A stretch of 11,474 bases of DNA from DASQHM01 sp035632095 (GTDB taxonomy: Bacteria; Pseudomonadota; Alphaproteobacteria; Ferrovibrionales; Ferrovibrionaceae). The stretch is taken from positions 1-11,474 of the forward strand of contig DASQHM010000267.1 in the NCBI GenBank assembly GCA_035632095.1. The letters are read 5' to 3'. Under the pieces are notes generated by a model that worked only from the letters and a program-made list of their open reading frames with translations, made no database searches and had not been told where the DNA came from. Position numbers and translations under genes: made by a program. Positions 1 to 6,819 of this stretch are shown in pieces (position 1 is the stretch's first letter; each line of letters begins with the position of its first letter).

Positions 1-1
1 G

Positions 2-145
2 GGCCTGTCCATGCGCACCGCCATGCGCCTGCAGCTTCGCCTCGCCATGATCGCGCCCAAGGCGGTGATGAACGCCCGCGACGGCGTCGACTTCCCGATC
101 TCGGAAGCCGATATGGAATGGCAGATCGGCTACTTCAGCAACTAG
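2..145 (+). CDS. 3' end of an unrecognised gene (partial)
   Basis: Only the last 47 codons and a TAG stop are in the window; the start lies to the left. The frame is clearly coding: nearly every third position is G or C, as in the neighbouring genes. The visible tail contains the segment LAMIAPKAVMNARDG and ends in MEWQIGYFSN. It is amphipathic and has no membrane segment or motif that I can assign to a family. The stop at 143-145 interlocks with the argB stop at 142-144 on the other strand through a shared CTAG, so the two genes converge with no spacer. I do not propose a function. Confidence 0.7.
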   Translation, partial: GLSMRTAMRLQLRLAMIAPKAVMNARDGVDFPISEADMEWQIGYFSN

Positions 146-1065
146 GCGCTGTCGTCGCGCCGGATCATGGTGCCGACGCCGTGTTCGGTGAAGATTTCCA
201 AGAGCAGCACGTGTGGGATGCGCCCGTCGAGGATATGTGCGGCGTCGACCCCGCCTTTGATCGCGTCCAGGCAGGTCTCGATCTTCGGGATCATGCCGCC
301 CGCAATGGTGCCGTCGCCGAGCAGCACATAGGCATCCTTCGGCGTCAGGGTCGCAACAAGCTGCTTCCGCTTGTCGAGCACGCCCGCCACGTCGGTCAGC
401 ATGATGAGCTTTGAAGCCCCGAGCGCCGCGGCGATGGCGCCCGCCGCCGTGTCGGCATTGATGTTGTAGGTCGCACCGTCGTCGCCGATGCCGATCGGCG
501 CGATCACCGGGATCACCTTCGAGCCGTTGAACGGCTTCAAGATGTCCGGATTGATGCGCGACGGTTCGCCCACGAAGCCGAGATCGAGGATTTTCTCGAT
601 GTTCGAGCCGGGGTCACGCTTGGCGCGGCGCAGCTTGCGGGCTTCGATCAGCCGCCCGTCCTTGCCCGACAAACCGATGGCCTGGCCGCCGGCGCGGTCG
701 ATGAAGGTCACGATCTGTTTGTTGATCGAGCCGGCCAGGACCATTTCGACGATCTCGACCGTGTCGCGATCCGTGACCCGCAATCCGTCGACGAAGGCGC
801 TCTTGATCTTCAGCCGGTCCAGCATGGCGCCGATCTGCGGCCCGCCGCCGTGCACCACCACCGGATTGATGCCGACCTGTTTGATCAGCACGATGTCGCG
901 GGCGAATTGCTCCGCCATGGTCTCTTCGCCCATGGCGTGGCCGCCGTACTTGATGACGAAGGTCTGCCCGGCGAAGCGCCGCATGAAGGGCAGCGCCTCG
1001 GACAGCGTGCGCGCGGTCTTCAGCAATTCTTCGCTCGGCGCGTGCCGATTGTCATTGTCGCTCAT
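142..1065 (-). CDS. argB: acetylglutamate kinase
   Basis: Phosphorylates N-acetyl-L-glutamate with ATP, the second step of arginine biosynthesis, in the cytoplasm. The 307-residue protein carries the amino acid kinase fold signatures: KYGGHAM from residue 39 (phosphate-binding Lys and Gly loop), HGGGPQIG at 72-79 (acetylglutamate-binding loop), DGLRVTD, and NINADTAA near the nucleotide site. About 35 residues precede the Lys-Tyr-Gly-Gly motif. In this family such an N-terminal helix is typical of hexameric, arginine-feedback-inhibited enzymes, so allosteric inhibition by arginine is likely (inference). The ATG at 1065 lies 24 nt after the engB stop. I see no good Shine-Dalgarno close to it, so translation may depend on coupling within the operon. 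This is the last gene of the rpmH operon, and it ends on the stop of the converging gene. Confidence 0.97.
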   Translation of the reverse strand: MSDNDNRHAPSEELLKTARTLSEALPFMRRFAGQTFVIKYGGHAMGEETMAEQFARDIVLIKQVGINPVVVHGGGPQIGAMLDRLKIKSAFVDGLRVTDRDTVEIVEMVLAGSINKQIVTFIDRAGGQAIGLSGKDGRLIEARKLRRAKRDPGSNIEKILDLGFVGEPSRINPDILKPFNGSKVIPVIAPIGIGDDGATYNINADTAAGAIAAALGASKLIMLTDVAGVLDKRKQLVATLTPKDAYVLLGDGTIAGGMIPKIETCLDAIKGGVDAAHILDGRIPHVLLLEIFTEHGVGTMIRRDDSA

Positions 1066-1089
1066 GGCGCGCTTATAGCCGAAAGGGCC

Positions 1090-1734
1090 TCAGGTCGCCA
1101 GGGCCGCCAGGGCGGCGCGGAGTTCCGGCACGCCGGCGCCGGTCTCGGCCGAGGTCACGAGGACCTCGGGGTGGGCGGCAACCCGGCGCGCCAATTCGCC
1201 CTGCGTTTCGTCCAGCCGCTTCGCAAGCTCGGAGGCCTTCGGCTTGTCGGCCTTGGTCAACACCGCCTGATAGACCACCGCCGCCTTGTCGAGCACGTCC
1301 ATGACCGCGCGGTCGCCGTCCTTGATGCCGTGGCGCGAATCGATCAGCAGGCAGACGCGCCTGAGACCAGGCCGTCCGCGCAGGTAGCCGAAGACCATGC
1401 GGGTCCAGGCCGCGACCTTGCTCTTAGGCGCCTCGGCATAGCCGTAGCCCGGCATGTCGACCAGCATGAGCCGGCCGCCGAGATCGAAGAAATTGAGCAG
1501 CTGCGTGCGCCCCGGCGTGTTGGATACCCGCGCCAGCGTCCTGCGGCCAGTGAGGGCGTTGATCAGGCTCGATTTTCCGACATTCGATCGGCCGGCGAAG
1601 GCCACTTCGGGCAGGCGCGGCTCGGGCAAACCGTCCAACCGGTCGATGCTGGCCAAGAACGTGCAGGGACCCGCAAACAGCAAGCGGCCGGCTTCGAGTT
1701 CCGCCGCCTCCGCCCGGTCGCGCGCGTCCGCCAT
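1090..1734 (-). CDS. engB: ribosome biogenesis GTP-binding protein EngB/YsxC/YihA
   Basis: Small TRAFAC-class GTPase needed for late assembly of the large ribosomal subunit in characterised bacteria. All G motifs are visible in the 214 residues: G1 GRSNVGKS (48-55), the switch I segment SNTPGRTQ (71-78), G3 DMPGYG (93-98), G4 TKAD (160-163) and G5 TSAETG (194-199). Length fits the family (about 195-220). An N-terminal stretch of about 40 residues with AEAAELEAGRLLFAGPC is typical of proteobacterial members. The ATG is separated by one nucleotide from the yidC TGA, and no Shine-Dalgarno is apparent, so translation probably depends on ribosomes terminating on yidC. It lies between yidC and argB in the operon. 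Confidence 0.97.
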   Translation of the reverse strand: MADARDRAEAAELEAGRLLFAGPCTFLASIDRLDGLPEPRLPEVAFAGRSNVGKSSLINALTGRRTLARVSNTPGRTQLLNFFDLGGRLMLVDMPGYGYAEAPKSKVAAWTRMVFGYLRGRPGLRRVCLLIDSRHGIKDGDRAVMDVLDKAAVVYQAVLTKADKPKASELAKRLDETQGELARRVAAHPEVLVTSAETGAGVPELRAALAALAT

Positions 1735-1735
1735 G

Positions 1736-3493
1736 TCAGGTGGTGGCGCCCATCCGCTTCATGATGAACCACTGCTGCGCGATGGAGAGCAGGTTGTTCC
1801 AGGTCCAGTAGATCACCAGCCCCGCCGGGAACGTATGCAGCAGGTAGGTCATGAACAGCGGCATGAACATGAAGATCCTGGCCTGCATCGGATCCGGCGA
1901 TTGGGGGCTCAGCTTCTGCTGCAGGTACATGGTGAGGCCCATCAGGATCGGCCAGATGCCGAACGAGAGGAAGCTCGGCGCGTCCCAGGGGATTACGCCG
2001 AACAGCGTGAAGATGTTGGTCGGGTCCTGGGCGGAGAGATCGTGAATCCAGCCGTAGAACGGCGCATGCCGCATCTCGATGGTGACGAACAGCACTTTGT
2101 AGAGCGAGAAGAACACCGGAATCTGCAGCACGATCGGCAGGCAGCCGGCGGCCGGGTTGACCTTGTGCTGCTTGTACAGCGCCATCATTTCGGTGTTGAG
2201 CTTCTGCTTGTCCTCCGCGTAACGCTCGCGCAGCTTCATCATTTCCGGCTGCAGCTTCTTCATGGCGCTCATGGAGACATAGGACTTGTGCGCCAGCGGC
2301 ACGAAGGCGAGCTTGATCAGGAGCGTGAGCAGCAGGATCGCCAGGCCGAAATTGCCGAGCAGCGCATAGAAGAAGTCGATGGCGATGAAGATCGGCTTGG
2401 TCAGGAACCAGAACCAACCCCAGTCGATGGCGAGATCGAAACGCTTGATGCCGAGCGTGTCCTCATAGTGCGACAGCAGCTTCACTTCCTTGGCGCCCGC
2501 GAACAACCGCCCGCTTGTCTGCGCGCTGCCGCCCGGCGGCACGATCAAGGCTTCGCCGAGATAGTCGACCTGATAGATGTCCTTGTAAGGACCGCCCGCC
2601 GTGTGGTGGAAGCTGGTGGTGACTTGCGCGTTCTGATCGGGCACGAGTGCCGCCAGCCAATATTTGTCGGTGATGCCGACCCAGCCGCCGGTCGAATCGT
2701 CGCTGATCGCACCCTTGGATACGAGATCCTTATAGGAATGCTCGACCAGTTTGTCCTTAAGGACCCCGACCGGCCCCTCGTGAAGGATAGTGTAGCCGAG
2801 CGTATCGGGCGTGCCGTACCGCGACACCAGACCATAGGGATAGAGCTTCACCGGCTTGTCGCCGCGGTTCTCCACCCGCTGCCCGACGGTGAAAATATAG
2901 TCGTTGTCGACGGCGATGGTGCGGACGAAGCGCAGGCCCTGGCCGTTGTCCCAGGTCAGGGTGACGGGCCGCTCGCCGGTCAGCGTGGTCGCGTCCGTCT
3001 GCCAGACGGTGGAATCGTCGGGCACCTTGGCCGCGCCGCTTTCCGCCGGCGTCCAGCCGAATTCGGCGAAGTAGGGGTGTTCGCTCCGCGGCGGCGACAG
3101 CAACTCGATCGCGGGGCTCTTCGGATCCACGGTCTCCCGATAGTCCGGCAATGACAGATCGTCGATCCGCGCCCCGGTCAGCGCAATCGATCCGCTGAGG
3201 CGGCGCGTTGCGATTCTGATGCGCGGCCCCGCCGCCAGTGCTTGCGCCCGGGTCAGGACCGCGCCGCTCGCCGCAACGCCGGGAACAGCCGCGTTCGACG
3301 GCGTCTCGCCGGGTTTGGCGGTGGCCGTTGTGGCCGATCCGGTCGCTTCGCCGGGCTTTTGCGCGCTTGCGGCCTGTTCCTGCACATGCGCGACTTGCGT
3401 CGTGTCCTGCGGCTTGCGGAAGACGAATTGAAAGACCGTCAGGATCGCGATGGAAAAGATGATGAAGACGATCAGATTGCGCTGCTCAGACAT
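1736..3493 (-). CDS. yidC: membrane protein insertase YidC (Oxa1 family)
   Basis: Inner-membrane insertase that integrates and folds membrane proteins alone or with SecYEG. The 585 residues have the Gram-negative layout: an N-terminal membrane anchor (about residues 7-24, LIVFIIFSIAILTVFQFVF), a large periplasmic beta domain up to about residue 350, then the conserved five-helix Oxa1 core. The core shows KLQPEMMKLRERY and KVNPAAGCLPIVLQIPVFF, IHDLSAQDP, and a last helix FPAGLVIYWTWNN. The frame is open 38 codons further upstream, but I chose the ATG at 3493 because it begins directly at the membrane anchor, has GAGG 8 nt upstream (3502-3505), and the longer form would run through yidD. It overlaps the end of yidD by 8 nt and abuts engB. 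Confidence 0.97.
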   Translation of the reverse strand: MSEQRNLIVFIIFSIAILTVFQFVFRKPQDTTQVAHVQEQAASAQKPGEATGSATTATAKPGETPSNAAVPGVAASGAVLTRAQALAAGPRIRIATRRLSGSIALTGARIDDLSLPDYRETVDPKSPAIELLSPPRSEHPYFAEFGWTPAESGAAKVPDDSTVWQTDATTLTGERPVTLTWDNGQGLRFVRTIAVDNDYIFTVGQRVENRGDKPVKLYPYGLVSRYGTPDTLGYTILHEGPVGVLKDKLVEHSYKDLVSKGAISDDSTGGWVGITDKYWLAALVPDQNAQVTTSFHHTAGGPYKDIYQVDYLGEALIVPPGGSAQTSGRLFAGAKEVKLLSHYEDTLGIKRFDLAIDWGWFWFLTKPIFIAIDFFYALLGNFGLAILLLTLLIKLAFVPLAHKSYVSMSAMKKLQPEMMKLRERYAEDKQKLNTEMMALYKQHKVNPAAGCLPIVLQIPVFFSLYKVLFVTIEMRHAPFYGWIHDLSAQDPTNIFTLFGVIPWDAPSFLSFGIWPILMGLTMYLQQKLSPQSPDPMQARIFMFMPLFMTYLLHTFPAGLVIYWTWNNLLSIAQQWFIMKRMGATT

Positions 3494-3785
3494 TGCGTAA
3501 GCCTCGCTTGGTCGCAGGCAGCGAACGGTGATCGCAGTGGGCGTGATGAACGTGCGCCGGCGGCACCGGATCGAGACCGGATCCGCCCGCAGGATGGCAC
3601 CGCGCAAGACGACCCAGCGTGAGCCAAGACCCGCGCCAGGCGCCGTGGACGTCCAGCGCCTCCATGGCGTAGTCGGAACATGTCGGCAGGTAGCGGCACT
3701 GTCCGCCGAGGTAAGGCGAAAGCAAAAGCTGATAGAGGCGGATGAAGCCGCGCAAGGCCCTTGCCATGACGGACGTCTCGCTCAT
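3486..3785 (-). CDS. yidD: membrane protein insertion efficiency factor YidD
   Basis: Small membrane-associated protein that aids YidC-dependent insertion in E. coli; its mechanism is not settled. The 99-residue product has the family core YQLLLSPYLGGQCRYLPTCS, then HGAWRGSWLTLGRLARCHP and GGSGLDPVP. The conserved cysteines are at 30, 36 and 63 of the chosen form. The ATG at 3785 makes an ATGA overlap with the rnpA stop and was preferred for that reason. An internal Met six codons later and an open frame eight codons earlier are alternatives. The tail after DPVP is rich in His (HVHHAHCDH, residues 78-86). The 3' end overlaps the yidC start by 8 nt, so rnpA, yidD and yidC are probably translationally coupled. 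Confidence 0.93.
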   Translation of the reverse strand: MSETSVMARALRGFIRLYQLLLSPYLGGQCRYLPTCSDYAMEALDVHGAWRGSWLTLGRLARCHPAGGSGLDPVPPAHVHHAHCDHRSLPATKRGLRNV

Positions 3786-4159
3786 GGATTTGCCGCCGCG
3801 TCCCGCCACAGGCCGAGCTGGCGCAACGCGGCTTCGAGATCGCTCACGAGATCGGCGAAGCGGCGATGCACGCTCGCCTGGCGTCCGATCAACACATAGT
3901 CCGCACCCTTCGCGGCGTGGACAGGCATGACCGCGGCCGCCGCCGCCTTCAACCGCCGTCGGGCACGGTTCCGCTCCACCGCACCGCCGACCTTGCGGCT
4001 CGCCGTAAAGCCGACACGTACGCGAAAGCCCTCGAGGTCCGATGCGGCGCCGCTCGGCGCAGCCTGGAGCACGAGGCCCGGCTTTGCGCAGCGCTTGCGC
4101 GTCCCCGCCACACGCAAATACTCGGCGCGCCGGGTGAGGCGGCCGAAGGTTTCGGTCAT
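3782..4159 (-). CDS. rnpA: ribonuclease P protein component
   Basis: Basic protein subunit that binds the RNase P RNA and helps process tRNA 5' ends. The 125-residue protein shows the N-terminal RLTRRAEYLRV segment, the central strand FRVRVGFTASRKVGGA, and the diagnostic RNR helix VERNRARRRLK (61-71), followed by YVLIGR in the last strand. Length is normal for Alphaproteobacteria. It starts 4 nt after the rpmH stop and ends in an ATGA overlap with yidD. The rpmH-rnpA pairing is among the most conserved gene pairs in bacteria and supports the assignment. Confidence 0.96.
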   Translation of the reverse strand: MTETFGRLTRRAEYLRVAGTRKRCAKPGLVLQAAPSGAASDLEGFRVRVGFTASRKVGGAVERNRARRRLKAAAAAVMPVHAAKGADYVLIGRQASVHRRFADLVSDLEAALRQLGLWRDAAANP

Positions 4160-4163
4160 GGGT

Positions 4164-4298
4164 TTAAGCAGACAACTTCTTGCGGCCGCGCGCGCGCCGG
4201 TTGGCCAGCACCTTCCGGCCGCCGACCGTCGCCATGCGGGCGCGAAAACCGTGCCGCCGCTTGCGCACCTTGGCGCTCGGTTGATAGGTCCGTTTCAC
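4164..4298 (-). CDS. rpmH: 50S ribosomal protein L34 (GTG start)
   Basis: Encodes the 44-residue L34 of the large ribosomal subunit. Reading the minus strand from GTG at 4298 gives (M)KRTYQPSAKVRKRRHGF, then an Arg-rich middle with ATVGGRKVLANRR, and the ending GRKKLSA before TAA at 4166-4164. That is the exact family length and signature. The start is GTG rather than ATG: the KRTYQPS N-terminus fixes it, and GGAG lies 8 nt upstream. It is easily missed because it is short and another frame is open across it. It is the first gene of the operon, 4 nt ahead of rnpA. Confidence 0.97.
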   Translation of the reverse strand: MKRTYQPSAKVRKRRHGFRARMATVGGRKVLANRRARGRKKLSA

Positions 4299-4318
4299 TG
4301 TCTTGCTCCGTGCTGCAA

Positions 4319-4330
4319 GCCCCGAAGGGC
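4319..4330 (-). promoter_or_regulatory. UUCG-loop hairpin in the rpmH leader
   Basis: On the minus strand the sequence reads GCCC-TTCG-GGGC, a 4-bp perfect GC stem closed by a UUCG tetraloop, 20 nt upstream of the rpmH GTG. A wider inverted repeat (4319-4324 with 4342-4347) could pair instead. It sits inside the inferred leader of about 59 nt. A role in leader stability or in autoregulation of ribosomal protein synthesis is speculation. Confidence 0.35.
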
Positions 4331-4363
4331 GACCCGACGGGCGGGGCGGAAAACAAGCCCCGG

Positions 4364-4392
4364 TGTATAGGGGGTAGGCTTCGCGAAGTCAA
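4364..4392 (-). promoter_or_regulatory. sigma70-type promoter of the rpmH-rnpA-yidD-yidC-engB-argB operon
   Basis: On the minus strand there is a -35 box TTGACT (4392-4387) and a -10 box TATACA (4369-4364) with a spacer of exactly 17 bp. That is 5 of 6 consensus matches in each box. The start of transcription would fall near 4357, giving a leader of about 59 nt before rpmH. No other good promoter is evident inside the operon. Such strength fits a ribosomal protein operon. Confidence 0.8.
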
Positions 4393-4441
4393 CCGGCGGC
4401 GGACCGGGATAACCGCATATTCGCCGGGGCTTGATCACGTC

Positions 4442-4478
4442 CGGGCGAGACGCTTCACGTTCGGGTGAGACACGCTTC
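4442..4478. repeat. imperfect direct repeat between rpmH and the VTT gene
   Basis: Two copies of CGGG(C/T)GAGAC(AC)GCTTC lie 20 bp apart, at 4442-4456 and 4462-4478; the second has a 2-nt insertion. It sits 50-86 bp upstream of the -35 box of the rpmH promoter and about 95 bp upstream of the divergent VTT-domain gene. It could be a regulator site for either side, or chance. Confidence 0.35.
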
Positions 4479-4532
4479 CCAGGGCCGGCGGTGTTCCCCA
4501 TGCTCGGCCCTCAGGCGCGTTTTGTGCCAGAG

Positions 4533-4561
4533 TGGATCAGTTAGAGTACGAACGGTATCAT
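4533..4561 (+). promoter_or_regulatory. possible promoter of the VTT-protein/flavoprotein pair
   Basis: TGGATC (4533-4538) and TATCAT (4556-4561) are separated by 17 bp. The -10 box matches the consensus at 5 of 6 positions, the -35 box at only 3. Transcription would start about 4 nt ahead of the ATG at 4572, where no Shine-Dalgarno is visible, so the mRNA may be nearly leaderless. Confidence 0.35.
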
Positions 4562-4571
4562 CATCAAATCC

Positions 4572-5300
4572 ATGAACGTATCGACCAGTAGCGCCCAACG
4601 GCGCCATGCGCTTTTGCGGTTCGCGCCGCTCGCACTCCTGGCCCTCGGCCTCGCCTTGTTCTTCGCCTTCGGTCTCAACCGTTATTTCAGCTTCACGGCT
4701 CTAAAGCAGAACAGGGAATGGCTCGACGACAGCGTGCGCCAGCATCCGCTCCTGGCACCGCTCGTCTATACGCTGCTCTATGCGGCGGCGGCAGCGCTCT
4801 CGCTGCCCATCGGCAGCCTGCTCTCCATCGTCGGCGGCTTCGTGTTCGGCGCCGTAGGCGGGACCCTGCTCACGGTGGTGGGCGCGACCTTGGGCGGCAC
4901 GCTGCTGTTCCTCGCCGCGCGGACCGCGTTTGGCGATGTCTTGCGCGAGCGCGCCGGCGGCAACATTCAGAAGATGCAGCAGGGATTTGCCGAGGATGCG
5001 TTCAATTACCTGATGTTCCTGCGCCTGGTGCCGTTGTTTCCGTTCTGGCTGGTCAACCTAGCGCCCGCTTTGCTTAACGTGCGCCTCACTACATTCGTGC
5101 TGGCGACCTTCATCGGCATCATTCCGGGCACGTTCGTCTATACCTATGTCGGCCGCGGGCTCGGCAGTATTCTGGACTCCTCCGATAGTTTCTCGATCCA
5201 TAGTCTGATTACGCCACAGGTGCTGATAGCATTGGGGTTGCTTGGATGTCTGTCGCTGGTGCCGGTGGCCTACAGGAAACTCCGAGGCAGGCGTGGCTGA
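4572..5300 (+). CDS. TVP38/TMEM64 family (VTT/DedA-like) inner-membrane protein
   Basis: Integral membrane protein of the VTT (SNARE-associated) domain family, relatives of DedA, YdjX/YdjZ and eukaryotic TMEM64/TMEM41. DedA-superfamily members have been linked to lipid scrambling or carrier recycling and membrane homeostasis; the substrate here is unknown. The 242 residues show a first helix (about 15-35), a soluble segment, helices and re-entrant segments over about 60-118, the signature FLRLVPLFPFWLVNLAP (149-165) with Arg151, Pro154, Pro157 and Asn162, then FIGIIPGTFVYTYVG (180-194) and a last helix at about 215-233 followed by a basic tail. The ATG at 4572 is the natural start before a basic cytoplasmic N-terminus. 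The stop overlaps the next gene by 8 nt, so the two products are probably made together. Confidence 0.9.
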   Translation: MNVSTSSAQRRHALLRFAPLALLALGLALFFAFGLNRYFSFTALKQNREWLDDSVRQHPLLAPLVYTLLYAAAAALSLPIGSLLSIVGGFVFGAVGGTLLTVVGATLGGTLLFLAARTAFGDVLRERAGGNIQKMQQGFAEDAFNYLMFLRLVPLFPFWLVNLAPALLNVRLTTFVLATFIGIIPGTFVYTYVGRGLGSILDSSDSFSIHSLITPQVLIALGLLGCLSLVPVAYRKLRGRRG

Positions 5301-6726
5301 AACCATCGATGCCGATATCTGCGTCATTGGCGGCGGCTCGGGCGGGCTGACGGTTGCCGCAGGCGCGAGCTATCTCGGCGCCAAGGTGGTGCTGTTCGAG
5401 CGCGGACGCATGGGCGGCGATTGCCTGAACTATGGCTGCGTACCGTCCAAGGCCCTGCTCGCCGCCGCGAAGCTGCCGGCGCTGGCGCGCCGGGCTCCGA
5501 CCTTCGGCGTGCATTTCGGCATGCCGGACGTCGACTTCGCCGCGGTCGGGCGTCATGTGCATGGCGTCATTGCCTCAATCGCGCCATTCGATTCGGTGGC
5601 CCGCTTCGAGGGCCTGGGCGTGCGTGTGATCCAGGCGCCGGCGCGCTTCGTTGCGCGCGACCGGGCGGAGGGCGGCGGCGTTGCGGTGCGGGCGCGCCGC
5701 TTCGTGATCGCCACCGGCTCGCGGGCCGCGGTGCCGCCGATCCCCGGTCTCGACCGGGTGCCGTTCCTCACCAACGAAACCGTCTTCGACAATCCGAACC
5801 TGCCGGACCACCTCGTCGTCATCGGCGCCGGACCGATCGGACTTGAGATGGCCCAGGCCCACCGCCGTCTCGGCGCGCGCGTCACGGTGCTGGAGGCCCT
5901 GCCGAGCGCCTTGACCAAGGACGACCCGGAACTCGCCGCGTTGGTGATCGAGCACTTGCGCGCCGAAGGGATCGAATTTCGCTTTGGCGCGGCGGTGACG
6001 GGAGTGGCGGGCGGGCCGGGCGATATCCGCGTCACGCTCGGCGGCCGCGACGGCGCCGGCGGCGACACACTCTCGGCCAGCCATCTTCTCGTCGCCGCGG
6101 GCCGGCGCCCCAACCTTGAGGATCTCGGCCTCGATGCAGCCGGTGTGAAGCATTCGCCCAAGGGCATCGCGGTGGACAAGCGGCTTCGCACCAGCAACCG
6201 CAAGATATTTGCCGTCGGCGATTGCGCCGGCGGTCCGCAGTTCACCCACATTGCGGGATACCACGGCGGCATCGTGCTTAGGAACGCGCTGTTCCGCCTG
6301 CCGGCCAAGGTCGACCACGACACCATACCCTGGGTCACGTTCACCGATCCGGAACTTGCCCATGCCGGCTTGTCGGAAGCGGCGGCGCGGCAGCGCTACG
6401 GCGCCATCCGCATCCTGCGCTGGCCCTACGCCGAGAACGACCGCGCCCAAGCCGAACGCGAGACGCACGGCATGATCAAGATCGTGACCAGCAAGCGCGG
6501 CCGAATTCTGGGCGCCGATATCGTCGGGGCCCATGCCGGCGAATTGATCCAGCCCTGGGTGCTTGCCGTTGCCAAGAAGCTCGGCGTCGGCGCCATGGCC
6601 GGCATTGTGCTGCCCTATCCGACCCTCGGCGAGATCGGCAAGCGTGCTTCGGGCACCTACTTCGCCCGCTCGCTGTTCGATCCCAGGCTTCGCTGGGTGG
6701 TGCGGATGCTCGGGCGCTTCGGCTGA
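5293..6726 (+). CDS. FAD-dependent pyridine nucleotide-disulfide oxidoreductase, MerA/Lpd-like
   Basis: Cytoplasmic flavoenzyme that would move electrons from NAD(P)H through FAD to an active-site disulfide. The 477 residues show the FAD-binding VIGGGSGG (11-18), the redox-active pair in GGDCLNYGCVPSK (Cys44, Cys49), ATGSRA (140-145), a second dinucleotide fold VVIGAGPIGLEMA (175-187) whose next strand ends in Glu201 (suggesting NADH), the FAD-binding FAVGDCAGG (306-314), and a dimerisation domain from about 345. Where glutathione reductase and lipoamide dehydrogenase have HPTxxE, this protein has YPTLGE (Tyr442, Glu447). Mercuric reductase also has Tyr there, but its C-terminal vicinal cysteines are missing, so mercury reduction is unlikely. 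I chose GTG at 5293: it puts the FAD motif at the usual distance and has GAGG just upstream. An earlier TTG at 5242 would add 17 atypical residues. Confidence 0.9.
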   Translation: MAETIDADICVIGGGSGGLTVAAGASYLGAKVVLFERGRMGGDCLNYGCVPSKALLAAAKLPALARRAPTFGVHFGMPDVDFAAVGRHVHGVIASIAPFDSVARFEGLGVRVIQAPARFVARDRAEGGGVAVRARRFVIATGSRAAVPPIPGLDRVPFLTNETVFDNPNLPDHLVVIGAGPIGLEMAQAHRRLGARVTVLEALPSALTKDDPELAALVIEHLRAEGIEFRFGAAVTGVAGGPGDIRVTLGGRDGAGGDTLSASHLLVAAGRRPNLEDLGLDAAGVKHSPKGIAVDKRLRTSNRKIFAVGDCAGGPQFTHIAGYHGGIVLRNALFRLPAKVDHDTIPWVTFTDPELAHAGLSEAAARQRYGAIRILRWPYAENDRAQAERETHGMIKIVTSKRGRILGADIVGAHAGELIQPWVLAVAKKLGVGAMAGIVLPYPTLGEIGKRASGTYFARSLFDPRLRWVVRMLGRFG

Positions 6727-6801
6727 AGCCGGCGCCGGGTCGTATCCGCCGGCTGCCTCTGTCACGGGCGCCGAGCCGGCGCGCATTCGCAACCGCCATT
6801 T

Positions 6802-6812
6802 TGTTGTAATAT
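6802..6812 (+). promoter_or_regulatory. possible -10 region of the histidine kinase gene (leaderless mRNA?)
   Basis: The stretch TGTTGTAATAT contains TGTAAT (6805-6810, 5 of 6 matches, preceded by TGT as in extended -10 promoters) and TAATAT (6807-6812). No good -35 box is present; TTCGCA at 6786 is too close. Transcription would start within a few bases of the ATG at 6820, which has no Shine-Dalgarno. This fits leaderless translation. Confidence 0.35.
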
Positions 6813-6819
6813 CCGCGCC

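Noticed and set aside
1454..3154. Open frame of 566 codons on the + strand opposite yidC and engB
   Set aside because: Its product is rich in Arg, His, Gln and Asp with no fold or motif, and it mirrors the real yidC/engB frames. Long antisense frames are expected at this GC content.
3494..3607. 38-residue N-terminal extension of YidC
   Set aside because: It would overlap yidD across the conserved part, has no membrane or signal character, and the ATG at 3493 has a GAGG site and starts at the membrane anchor.
4405..4420. Possible DnaA box near rpmH (minus strand reads TTATCC), since rpmH lies next to dnaA/oriC in some bacteria
   Set aside because: It matches only six of nine positions of TTATCCACA, is a single copy, and no AT-rich unwinding region or dnaA gene is nearby.
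5242..5292. Earlier TTG start for the flavoprotein
   Set aside because: The 17 added residues are Trp/Cys/Arg-rich and encoded inside the VTT gene in another frame; GTG at 5293 fits the family start.
5293..6726. Mercuric reductase (merA)
   Set aside because: The C-terminal vicinal cysteines and an N-terminal HMA domain are missing, and no other mer genes are present.
6728..6780. Three GCCGGC palindromes after the flavoprotein gene as a terminator
   Set aside because: They can pair in several ways but no T-run follows, and GCCGGC is common at this GC content.
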